Positions 1-6,303 of a stretch of DNA of 9,649 bases are shown one piece after another. The notes under the pieces were generated by a model. That model was not told where the DNA came from. It did not search any database and saw only the letters and a program-made list of their open reading frames with translations. The position numbers and the translations under genes were made by a program. Location of the stretch: NCBI GenBank assembly GCA_035711465.1, contig DASTCC010000500.1, forward strand, positions 1-9,649. Direction: 5' to 3'. Numbering within the stretch: the stretch's first letter is position 1; every line of letters starts with the position of its first letter. The stretch is from DASTCC01 sp035711465 (GTDB lineage Bacteria; Acidobacteriota; Vicinamibacteria; Vicinamibacterales; SCN-69-37).

Positions 1-680
1 CAGTGATCTCGGCGGTCGAAGAGCTCGATGCGTCCACCCCGGGTCGGCTTGGTCGCATCGTCCCGGACAAGCAACGTCCGGTTCATGAAATAACTACCGT
101 TCCACATCGTCGACGTGCGGGGACCTGGGCCGAGCTTCATCCCCCCGAGGTGGTAGATGTTGTCATCACCGGCTGGTCCATCCGGAAGGCATTCGTAGAC
201 CGCCCAGACCGTATACACGTTTCTGTTGTCGTCGAACTCAATGTGATCGCCCTTCAAGTCCGATTGCGTCCGCTCCGTCACGAGCTTCATCCGTAGCCAG
301 AAGTAGGTCTGCTGGACGAGCATGAAGCCGTCGATGGGTTCCTGAGACTCGACCTCTTTCTGCGTCGCCGGATCAAACAAGTACGGGGTGACCCGAACTC
401 GCCAGGTACCCGCCAGTAACGGCCTTGGCGCAATTACGGCAGGCAGAACCCGCCACAAGTACTTGCCGAATAGCCACCGTACGACGAGGAACATCACGGT
501 CGCCGTCGTCGAGATCACGGTAATCCAGCTCACCGGCGACGACAGAATCTCTTGTGCCGATTCCGAAAACAGGCCGGGCGGATTGCTCGCGAACATCCGA
601 CCGGCGATCCGCAGCAGAAACACGCCGGCCCCCACGATGAGGATCAGGCCGGTAAAGGCGGTCAACTGAGGTCTGTTCAC
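1..680 (-). CDS. Two-TM, beta-strand-rich effector resembling Cap15/2TM-beta of CBASS or Panoptes (C-terminus cut by window edge)
   Basis: Translating the minus strand from the GTG at 680 gives 226 open codons running off the left edge; an in-frame TAG at 698-696 and no other usable codon upstream support this start. Seen: hydrophobic helix 1 (residues about 8-26, AFTGLILIVGAGVFLL), a short loop, helix 2 (about 50-71, WITVISTTATVMFLVV), then a strand-rich region with LLAGTWRV (88-95), GFMLVQQTYFWLRMKLVTER (118-137), a TQSDLKG turn (138-144), VYTVWAVYECLPDG (155-168), YHLGGMKL (176-183), NGSYFMNR (194-201) and GRIEL (216-220). This order of helices and the GTW, Q-T, T-x-S, H-x-G and G-x-Y-F signatures match the SMODS-associated 2TM-beta family (Cap15). 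Members of that family sense or respond to cyclic nucleotides and disrupt the inner membrane during phage infection. Probably only a few C-terminal residues are missing. No clear Shine-Dalgarno sequence is present. The partner cyclase is not in the window. The family call is from memory of motifs, not from a search. Confidence 0.72.
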   Translation of the reverse strand, partial: MNRPQLTAFTGLILIVGAGVFLLRIAGRMFASNPPGLFSESAQEILSSPVSWITVISTTATVMFLVVRWLFGKYLWRVLPAVIAPRPLLAGTWRVRVTPYLFDPATQKEVESQEPIDGFMLVQQTYFWLRMKLVTERTQSDLKGDHIEFDDNRNVYTVWAVYECLPDGPAGDDNIYHLGGMKLGPGPRTSTMWNGSYFMNRTLLVRDDATKPTRGGRIELFDRRDH

Positions 681-718
681 TATTGAGGCGTCAGTCTACT
701 GCAGTGCCCAGCGCGCCT

Positions 719-2161
719 CTACTGGTCGGCGACCCTTGCCGCCTTCTCCTTCAGCACCTCGACCGCGAGATCGATCGTGTCGAGATGCGTGCGGAACACC
801 AGCACCGCCAGGCGGAGAATGAAGCGGCCGTCGATCATCGACGACGACAAGAAGATGCGGCCGTCGTTCTGAATCTCCTGGATCAGGCGCGCGTTGAACT
901 CGTCGGCATCGCCGCGCGTTGGCACGTAGCGGAACGTCACGACCGACAAATCCGGCTCGGGACCGATCTCGAAGCCAGGCACATCCTCGAGCCGGTCGTA
1001 GAAGTACCTGGCGAGCAGGAGCTTCTCCTCGAGCGCCGCGCGGAAGGGCGCCAGGCCGCAGAGCTTGAGCGGCATCCACAGTCGCAGGCCGCGGAAATGT
1101 TTCGAGAGCTCGGGCGACAGATCCGCCGGCGACAGCTCGTCGCGGACCGCGGCCGTGTCCTGCATGTAGTTGGCGACGTAGTAGTGCGAGTCGATCATCG
1201 CCTGCCGGTTCTTCACCAGCACCGCGCCGCTGCCGTAGGGCAGGAACAAGCCCTTGTGCGGGTCCATGATCAACGAGTCGGATCGGCCCATGCCGTCGAG
1301 CCGCCGCCGGCCGTCGTCGCAGAGCGCGAAGAAGGCGCCGTAGGCGCCGTCGAGGTGGAACCACAAGCCGTGACGCGCGGCGATGTCGGCGATGGCGTGC
1401 ATCGGATCGATCGCGCCGACGTCGGTGGTCCCCGCCGACGCGATCACCAGCCACGGCCGCAGCCCGGCGCGGAGATCGGCCGTCACCATTGCGTCGAGCG
1501 CATCGGCGTCCATCCGGTAGCGCGCGTCCATCGGCACGTGACGGACGACGGCGGCGCCGAGTCCGGCGATGCGCAGCGCCTTGTCCACCGAATGGTGCAC
1601 GTGCGTCGTCAGGTAGACGACGGAACGATCGACATCGCGGGCCGCGATGCCCTGCGCGTCGCGGGCGGTGACGATGCCGACGAGATTGGCGATGCTGCCG
1701 CCCGACGTCAGGTTGCCGACCGCCGTGGCCGGATAGCCGACGAGCGACGCCATCCAGTCGAGCAGCATGTTCTCCATCCGCACCGCCCCCGGCGCCGCGA
1801 AGAACACGCCCGCGTACTTGTTGGTGATGTCGGCGAGGAAGTCGCCGAACGCGGCGTGGACGATGCCGCCGCCGGGGATGTAGCCGAGGTGCCCCTGTGA
1901 AGCGGGATTGATGCCGGGGCGATCGACGTGCTCGGCCAGCAGCGACAGCAGCGTGTCGATCGATGCCGGCTCCTCGCCGATCGGCGCGTCGTAGATGCCG
2001 CGGCCGCGATCGTCGGTCGGCACGAAGACCGGACGCTTCGGCAGCGAATCGAGGAATGCGTTGGCGTAGTCGACGACCGGGCCGAGCATCGCGGCGCGTT
2101 CGACCGGCCCGGGCTCCAGCCGCCTGGCGATGACTTCGAGAGATCGGAGGCGATCGATCAC
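719..2161 (-). CDS. PLP-dependent group II (aromatic-L-amino-acid type) decarboxylase family protein
   Basis: The protein has 480 residues, the usual size for pyridoxal-phosphate decarboxylases of group II (glutamate, aromatic amino acid, histidine and diaminobutyrate decarboxylases). Visible landmarks: HLGYIPGGG (91-99) near the N-terminus, TSGGSIANL (152-160) for cofactor phosphate binding, HVHHS (187-191) giving the histidine that stacks on the PLP ring, SAGTTDVGAID (242-252), HLDGAYGAFF (269-278) with the Asp that contacts the pyridine nitrogen, and DPHKGLFLPYGSG (300-312) with the Schiff-base lysine K303. The usual W after PHK is G here, as in a bacterial branch whose substrate is unknown to me, so no amino acid can be assigned. 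The start is GTG at 2161; no other ATG, GTG or TTG lies in frame before the TGA at 2200-2198. It follows the VOC gene by 28 bases, probably in one operon. A cytoplasmic enzyme; no signal peptide. Confidence 0.88.
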   Translation of the reverse strand: MIDRLRSLEVIARRLEPGPVERAAMLGPVVDYANAFLDSLPKRPVFVPTDDRGRGIYDAPIGEEPASIDTLLSLLAEHVDRPGINPASQGHLGYIPGGGIVHAAFGDFLADITNKYAGVFFAAPGAVRMENMLLDWMASLVGYPATAVGNLTSGGSIANLVGIVTARDAQGIAARDVDRSVVYLTTHVHHSVDKALRIAGLGAAVVRHVPMDARYRMDADALDAMVTADLRAGLRPWLVIASAGTTDVGAIDPMHAIADIAARHGLWFHLDGAYGAFFALCDDGRRRLDGMGRSDSLIMDPHKGLFLPYGSGAVLVKNRQAMIDSHYYVANYMQDTAAVRDELSPADLSPELSKHFRGLRLWMPLKLCGLAPFRAALEEKLLLARYFYDRLEDVPGFEIGPEPDLSVVTFRYVPTRGDADEFNARLIQEIQNDGRIFLSSSMIDGRFILRLAVLVFRTHLDTIDLAVEVLKEKAARVADQ

Positions 2162-2189
2162 GGCTCGGAGTGAATCGAGGATCGCCGCC

Positions 2190-2579
2190 TCAGCCGATCA
2201 TCCGATCGCGCCGCCGCATCAGCTGCAACGGGATGCCCCATGGATCGCGGACCATGGCGAAGGTGTCGCCCGCATCGTTCGTCTGGACGTCGCCGGCGGC
2301 GGCCGCGCCGGCGGCGATGAGCCGCGCGCGCTCGGCCGCGACGTCGCTGGCGAGTAAGGCGATGTGCACGGTCAGCGGATCGACCGCGTGATAGTCGGGC
2401 ACCGGGATCTTCGGATTGGCGTAGAACTCGAGCATCACGGCGTCGCCGTCGGCGGCGAGAAAATGCACGAACGGGACGACCGCCTGAGCGCGCTTGATCG
2501 TCATCCCGAGGTGTGTGACGTACCACTGCGCCAGCGCGACCGGGTCGCCGACCTGAAAGGCCACGTGTTCGATTTTCAC
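2190..2579 (-). CDS. VOC (glyoxalase/bleomycin-resistance/dioxygenase) family protein
   Basis: A 129-residue single-module VOC protein starting at GTG 2579 (VKIEHVAFQVGDP). The superfamily's metal sites would be H5, E51 (in AVMLEFYANP), H72 (in LTVHIALL) and Q119 (in DPWGIPLQL), so a full set of ligands appears present. The DPWGIPLQL ending is typical of lyase/isomerase-like VOC proteins, but the substrate cannot be read from sequence. The frame stays open far upstream, but that extension would run antisense through the NmrA gene and lacks family similarity, so the GTG just before the first beta strand is chosen. No Shine-Dalgarno sequence precedes it; TACACT sits about 6-11 bases upstream of the GTG, so a leaderless or near-leaderless message is possible. 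Probably first gene of an operon with the PLP decarboxylase, 28 bases downstream. Confidence 0.87.
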   Translation of the reverse strand: MKIEHVAFQVGDPVALAQWYVTHLGMTIKRAQAVVPFVHFLAADGDAVMLEFYANPKIPVPDYHAVDPLTVHIALLASDVAAERARLIAAGAAAAGDVQTNDAGDTFAMVRDPWGIPLQLMRRRDRMIG

Positions 2580-2629
2580 GCAGGGAGTGTATGACACAAT
2601 CGCGGCCGTCGCGACCTGCGGCAGAATGG

Positions 2630-2644
2630 ATCCCCTCGGGGGAT
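2630..2644 (+). promoter_or_regulatory. Short hairpin covering the ribosome binding site of the NmrA-like gene
   Basis: ATCCCC (2630-2635) and GGGGAT (2639-2644) are perfect inverted repeats with a three-base TCG loop. The 3' arm contains the GGGGGA purine run (2638-2643) that is the only good Shine-Dalgarno candidate for the ATG at 2649. The hairpin could lower translation initiation or simply be chance in G+C-rich DNA. Confidence 0.35.
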
Positions 2645-2648
2645 GTGA

Positions 2649-3485
2649 ATGAAGCGAATTCTGATCACAGGGGTGACCGGACAACAGGGCGGCTCGCTCG
2701 CGCGCGCTCTGTCCGGGAAGGGACTGCAGCTGCGCGGCATGACGCGCAAGCCGGAAGGCGACGCCGCCCGCGCCGCAGAGTCGCGCGGCATCGAGATCGT
2801 CGCCGGCGATCTGAACGACGCCGAGTCGCTGCGCCGCGCGATCGACGGCGTCTTCGGCGTCTACGCCGTGCAGAACACCTGGGAGGCCGGCGTCGAGATC
2901 GAGGAAGAACAGGGCAAGCGGCTCGCCGGCGTCGCCAAAGAAGCCGGCGTCGAGCAATTTGTCTACTCGTCGGTCGGATCTGCCGATCGCCAGACCGGCA
3001 TCCCCCACTTCGACAACAAGGCGCGCGTCGAAGAAGCCGTCCGCCAGCACGGATTCAAGTACACCGGCATCGTCAGGCCGGTGTTCTTCATGGAAAATCT
3101 GATCTCACCCTGGTTTCTGAACGGCAATCAGCTGATCAGCGCCCTCAACCCGGAGACGGTGCTGCAGATGATCGCGGTCGACGACATCGGCAAGTACGTC
3201 GCCCCGTTCTTCCTCGAGCCGGATCGCTTCAACGGCCGCGAGATCGACATCGCCGGCGACGCGGTGACGATGCCGCAGGCGGCCGAGACGCTGGCCCGCG
3301 CGTTCTCGAGGCCGATCGAGCTCGTCCAGGTCCCGATCGACGAGATCCGCAAGAGCAGCGACGACTTCGCGACGATGCTGGAGTGGTTCGAGCGCGTCGG
3401 CTACGACGCTGACATCGAGGCGACGTCGAAGGAGTTCGGCGTCACCCCGACGTCGCTCGAGACCTGGGCGCGCACGCGCGTCTGA
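2649..3485 (+). CDS. NmrA-like NAD(P)-binding oxidoreductase (atypical short-chain dehydrogenase)
   Basis: A 278-residue protein beginning with a Rossmann fold: MKRILITGVTGQQGGSLARA shows the GxxGxxG dinucleotide motif (G8, G11, G14). MTRKP (31-35) after the second strand places an Arg where it would contact the 2'-phosphate of NADP. AGDLND (52-57) and FVYSSVGSAD (104-113) follow, and K124 (in HFDNKARVEE) corresponds to the conserved lysine of atypical SDRs. The central RPVFFMENL (143-151) is characteristic of the NmrA/HSCARG group, whose members act as NADPH-dependent quinone or aldehyde reductases or as redox sensors; which applies here is unknown. Start chosen at ATG 2649 with GGGGGA five bases upstream. 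It is a single gene, divergent from the VOC-decarboxylase pair and convergent with the serine hydrolase, whose stop lies 28 bases after its own. Confidence 0.9.
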   Translation: MKRILITGVTGQQGGSLARALSGKGLQLRGMTRKPEGDAARAAESRGIEIVAGDLNDAESLRRAIDGVFGVYAVQNTWEAGVEIEEEQGKRLAGVAKEAGVEQFVYSSVGSADRQTGIPHFDNKARVEEAVRQHGFKYTGIVRPVFFMENLISPWFLNGNQLISALNPETVLQMIAVDDIGKYVAPFFLEPDRFNGREIDIAGDAVTMPQAAETLARAFSRPIELVQVPIDEIRKSSDDFATMLEWFERVGYDADIEATSKEFGVTPTSLETWARTRV

Positions 3486-3513
3486 TCGCGTCGAATCGCC
3501 ACCGGCAATCGCG

Positions 3514-4719
3514 CTACCGGCCGGCGTCGCCCTTCGCGGGCGGCGCCAGCAGCGCGTCGACGAGCGGCCCGACGATGTTGCCCGCCCTGCCGCCGAACAC
3601 GTTCCAGGCGTTGACCACGGCGACGGCATCGCGCGACGGAATCACGATCAGCAGCTGACCGCCGAAGCCGCGGCCGGCCCAGACGTCGGTGTTCTGCCGC
3701 GAGGTGATCCACCACTGATACCCGTAATCCCAGCTCGGCCCGACCTTGGTGACATGCCGCGACGTCGCCCGGCGCACCCAGTCGGCAGGCAGGACGCGCC
3801 GTCCGTCCCAGCGCCCGTCGCGCAGATAGAGGTACCCGATTCTCGCGAGATCCTCGGCCGCGAGATAGAGCCCGCCTTCCGTATCCGGATGCCCTGTCGG
3901 CGTCCGCTTCCAGTGGAACTCGCGGATGCCGATCGGTCTGAAGAGATGTTCGTCGGCGTAGTCGTCGATGAACCGGCCGGTCGCGGATCTGATGATGCCG
4001 GACATCAAATGGCTGCCGCCGCTGTTGTACGCCCACTTCGTACCCGGGTCGGCGTCCATCGGCTGGTCGAGGGTGAACTGAATCCAGTCGCGGCTCGCTT
4101 CGAGCTGAATCGTCGTGTTGGTCTCGTCGAGGGGCCGATCCTGCTCGTGCCACTCGATGCCCGATCGCATCGTCAGCAGATCGTCGAGCGTCGCACGACG
4201 AAGGCGGGCATCGACCCTCGTCAGATCCTTGTCGGCGAAGTACGGCAGGAACGGCCGATCGAATCCGCTGACGTCGCCCCGTCCGACCGCGATCCCCACG
4301 ACCGTCGCCGCAATCGACTTGGTGACCGATTGCAGAGTGTGAACACGCCGTCCTTGATGGTACGGGTGCCAGTCCGGATGGAAGTAGTTGTACTGGTGCA
4401 TGGCCGACGCGTCGGCGCAGCCGTCGCCGCAGCCGATGGCGGTCTTGCGGCCGCGGCTGATGGCCGCGTAGTCGCGCGGGTAGGTGTCGTCGACGACCGC
4501 ACGGCCGTGCCGGGTGACGAACACGCGATCGATGTTGCCGTAGACGCCGGCGCCGATGTCCCTGGCGATCGCCGCGAGCGGCGCCGGATCGAGCTGCTCG
4601 GCAGCGGGCGTCGACCTCGCCCACTCCTTCGCGGGGAACGGCGCCTGCGCGCGGCCCGGCGCTCCGAAGGCGCTCGACGAGACCGCGATGATCAGGACGA
4701 CTCGAATCAACGCACGCAT
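3514..4719 (-). CDS. Secreted serine hydrolase, beta-lactamase class C / CubicO superfamily
   Basis: A 401-residue protein. Residues 1-26 form a Sec signal peptide (MRALIRVVLIIAVSSSAFGA, then a probable cut after AQA), so it acts in the periplasm. SVTK (131-134) is the SxxK motif with nucleophile S131 and general base K134. WAYNSGGSHLMSGII (229-243) supplies the Tyr of the YxN-like motif (Y231). GRGFGGQ (349-355) occupies the place of the KTG/HxG box before the last strand. Family members include penicillin-binding-protein-like peptidases, esterases and amidases; true beta-lactamase activity is not implied. A large N-terminal insert with two cysteines (GCGDGC, 96-101) and many His/Tyr residues precedes the catalytic serine. 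Start at ATG 4719, with GAGGAG eight bases upstream (complement of 4728-4733) inside the preceding lipoprotein gene. The upstream frame is also open, but that extension is antisense-like low-complexity sequence. Probably translationally coupled to the lipoprotein. Confidence 0.9.
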   Translation of the reverse strand: MRALIRVVLIIAVSSSAFGAPGRAQAPFPAKEWARSTPAAEQLDPAPLAAIARDIGAGVYGNIDRVFVTRHGRAVVDDTYPRDYAAISRGRKTAIGCGDGCADASAMHQYNYFHPDWHPYHQGRRVHTLQSVTKSIAATVVGIAVGRGDVSGFDRPFLPYFADKDLTRVDARLRRATLDDLLTMRSGIEWHEQDRPLDETNTTIQLEASRDWIQFTLDQPMDADPGTKWAYNSGGSHLMSGIIRSATGRFIDDYADEHLFRPIGIREFHWKRTPTGHPDTEGGLYLAAEDLARIGYLYLRDGRWDGRRVLPADWVRRATSRHVTKVGPSWDYGYQWWITSRQNTDVWAGRGFGGQLLIVIPSRDAVAVVNAWNVFGGRAGNIVGPLVDALLAPPAKGDAGR

Positions 4720-5867
4720 CGTAGGGACTCCTCGAACGACCGGACCCGGCCGGCCTTTGCCGCGGCGACGAGCAGCTCGATCGAACACATCGGCACGAGC
4801 TCGCGCGAGGCGCGCTTCAGCTGCGCGCGCACCAGCACGCTCGCCGGCGTCGTCGGCAGCACGCCGAGATTCTCGTAGAACGCCGGCGCGCCGCCGTTCT
4901 GATTGAGCGACCCCGCCATCGTTGGCACCGGACCGAAGAGATACTGCTCGACGTTGGAAGGATAGAACACGCTGACGACCGCGCCGTGAGACCGGAGGTA
5001 GCCGGCGATGCCGCGGATCGTGACCGGGCCGGCCAGATCGCCCTCGATCGGCACGATCAGGTTGCGCTCGTGCATCTGCCGGACGAACTGGTAGTCCGCG
5101 TCGGTGGCGAGGAAGCTGCGGCGGGTGCCACGTTCGTCGTAGGCGAGCGTCAGGGTCATGAAGTTCATGCCGCCGCTCGGCAGCCGGCGATCGTAGCCGC
5201 CATAGGTGATCGAGGGCCCAAGCGTCACGAACGCACGGTAGACGTAATCGAGCAAGGACAGATCGACGCTGTCGAGCGCCAGACCGCGGCGCCCGGTGAG
5301 GTGCGATGTGACCTCGGCAAGGGCGCGGTCGTACCTGGCGTCGGTGCTGCCTGGCTCCGCTCCAAACACACTCCAGAGCAAACGGATGGTCTCGTAGCGG
5401 CCGAGCCCGGCCGCGCGGTCGCGCACGAACAACCGGGCCAGGAACTCGGCGCGGTCCTCGCTCATCTCGAAGAGCGCTTTGAACAGCAGGTGCTGGATCG
5501 CCGCCTGGCGGCGGATGTCGACGATGAACGCGATCGACGGCCGGACAGCAGCGATGTAAGTGAAGTTCTGCTCGGGACCGACGCCGATGTAGGCGCCGCC
5601 TTTGACGCCCGCGCCGAGCCGCGCCGCGATCTCGGCGACGCCGGCTTCGTTGGACGCGAAGTTGTCGGCGTGAAAGTCGCCGTTCGGTTCGCGCAAATCG
5701 GTGCGCAGGCGCTGGAACTCGGCGTCGGTCAGCCGATCCGGCAGCGAGGAGGGCGTCGCCGCACCGGGCGCGGATGCCGGCGCCGTGCCGCATCCGGACA
5801 CGGCCGCGAGCCAGACGGCGGCGAGCACCGCCGGCGCCCGGCGCCTGAGGAGCGCGCTCAGGATCAT
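4707..5867 (-). CDS. Lipoprotein with conserved uncharacterised methyltransferase-like domain (LIC_10091-like)
   Basis: A 386-residue protein. It opens with a lipoprotein signal peptide: positively charged start (LLRRR, 6-10), hydrophobic core, and a VSGC lipobox (23-26) with lipidated C26, then an Ala/Pro/Ser-rich linker. The mature part has YIGVGPEQNFTYI (93-105) followed by FIVDIRRQ (114-121) and HLLFKALFEMSEDRAEFL (126-143). The glycine loop plus acidic strand end (D117) resembles motifs I and II of a SAM-dependent methyltransferase fold. Later blocks are ITYGGYD (220-226), FVRQMHERNLIVPIEGDLAG (261-280) and VVSVFYPSNVEQYLF (297-311). I recall this as the family named after Leptospira LIC_10091, of unknown function; that assignment is from memory. 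The start is the ATG at 5867, which gives a proper signal peptide; an in-frame open stretch before it overlaps the divergent padR region. The stop overlaps the hydrolase start by 13 bases. Confidence 0.8.
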   Translation of the reverse strand: MILSALLRRRAPAVLAAVWLAAVSGCGTAPASAPGAATPSSLPDRLTDAEFQRLRTDLREPNGDFHADNFASNEAGVAEIAARLGAGVKGGAYIGVGPEQNFTYIAAVRPSIAFIVDIRRQAAIQHLLFKALFEMSEDRAEFLARLFVRDRAAGLGRYETIRLLWSVFGAEPGSTDARYDRALAEVTSHLTGRRGLALDSVDLSLLDYVYRAFVTLGPSITYGGYDRRLPSGGMNFMTLTLAYDERGTRRSFLATDADYQFVRQMHERNLIVPIEGDLAGPVTIRGIAGYLRSHGAVVSVFYPSNVEQYLFGPVPTMAGSLNQNGGAPAFYENLGVLPTTPASVLVRAQLKRASRELVPMCSIELLVAAAKAGRVRSFEESLRCVR

Positions 5868-5881
5868 GGGAATCCCAGGGG

Positions 5882-5887
5882 ATTGTA
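5882..5887 (-). promoter_or_regulatory. Candidate -10 element for the lipoprotein-hydrolase operon
   Basis: On the minus strand these bases read TACAAT, a five-of-six match to the sigma-70 -10 consensus, located 14 bases before the lipoprotein ATG. No convincing -35 element is present 16-18 bases further upstream, so this is only a weak prediction. The short leader would carry CTGGGA as its ribosome binding site. Confidence 0.3.
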
Positions 5888-5924
5888 GCCAACCCGTGCC
5901 CAACCCGAGCGGCTCGACATCCGT

Positions 5925-5954
5925 CTGACAGTCTGTGCAATATATGTCTATGAC
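5925..5954 (+). promoter_or_regulatory. Candidate promoter and operator of the padR-permease operon
   Basis: CTGACA (5925-5930, five of six to TTGACA) and TATGAC (5949-5954, four of six to TATAAT) are separated by 18 bases. Two small dyads lie on these elements: ACAG-T-CTGT (5928-5936) and GTC-TAT-GAC (5946-5954). PadR regulators usually bind dyads over their own promoters, so autoregulation here is plausible, but neither dyad is the textbook ATGT-n-ACAT form. If the -10 call is right, transcription would begin near 5961 and favour translation from the ATG at 5971. Confidence 0.35.
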
Positions 5955-6303
5955 TGATATCGACGAACGGATGCTGGACCGCGAGCTCAAGAAGGGCTCG
6001 GCCGAACTGTTGATGCTCTCGCTCGTCGAATCACGGGCCCGCCACGGCTACGAGCTCAGCAAGCTGATCGAATCGCGATCGCAGGGCCGGCTGAAGTTCC
6101 ACATCGCCTCGCTCTATCCGCTGCTCTACCGCCTCGAGGAACGTGGCTGGATTGCCGGGCGGTGGCAGGAGCGCGCCGGACAGCGGCGGCGCCGCTACTA
6201 CCGGCTCACCGCCGAGGGCAAGCGCGTGCTGGCGCGGCAGCGGCGGACCTGGGCGGCGTTCGTCGAAGCCGTCGGCCGGATCACGGAGACCGAACATGTC
6301 TGA
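5950..6303 (+). CDS. PadR family transcriptional regulator
   Basis: A winged helix-turn-helix repressor of the short PadR type, 117 residues from ATG 5950 (MTDIDERMLDRELKKGSAEL). The core ELLMLSLVESRARHGYELSK, FHIASLYPLLYRLEERGWI and RRRRYYRLTAEGKRVLARQ is classic PadR: the HGYE segment, the recognition helix with SLYPLLYRLE, and the wing with YYRLT. The C-terminal helix (RRTWAAFVEAVGRI) would mediate dimerisation. Other in-frame starts are GTG 5935, ATG 5944 and ATG 5971; 5971 (110 residues) suits the predicted promoter, while none has a strong Shine-Dalgarno sequence. The stop overlaps the permease start by 8 bases (ATGTCTGA), so the two are coupled. PadR genes next to ADOP permeases normally repress that operon in response to an unknown ligand; that role is inferred here. 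Confidence 0.93.
   Translation: MTDIDERMLDRELKKGSAELLMLSLVESRARHGYELSKLIESRSQGRLKFHIASLYPLLYRLEERGWIAGRWQERAGQRRRRYYRLTAEGKRVLARQRRTWAAFVEAVGRITETEHV

Noticed and set aside
3..669. Two short plus-strand open frames (3-296 and 388-669)
   Set aside because: They are antisense to the 2TM-beta effector, which has coherent helices and family motifs; the plus-strand products have none.
683..1900. A 405-codon open frame on the plus strand
   Set aside because: Its product is Arg/His/Val-rich low-complexity sequence without recognisable motifs and lies fully antisense to the PLP decarboxylase, whose catalytic motifs are intact.
2580..3050. An N-terminal extension of the VOC protein up to an upstream ATG
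   Set aside because: The added 157 residues would be antisense to the NmrA gene and do not resemble any VOC module; the family's first strand begins exactly at GTG 2579.
3486..3530. Possible bidirectional terminator between the convergent NmrA and hydrolase genes
   Set aside because: CCGGC and GCCGG can pair across the gap, but the stem is only five bases with no T-run on either side and reaches into the hydrolase coding end.
4720..5940. A long N-terminal extension of the serine hydrolase giving an 808-residue fusion
   Set aside because: The extra part is an out-of-frame reading of the lipoprotein gene, Arg-rich and motif-free, while ATG 4719 has a signal peptide and a strong ribosome binding site.
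6143..6295. Upstream in-frame extension of the permease
   Set aside because: These 51 codons lie within padR in another frame; ATG 6296 has GGAG seven bases upstream and begins the expected ADOP N-terminus.
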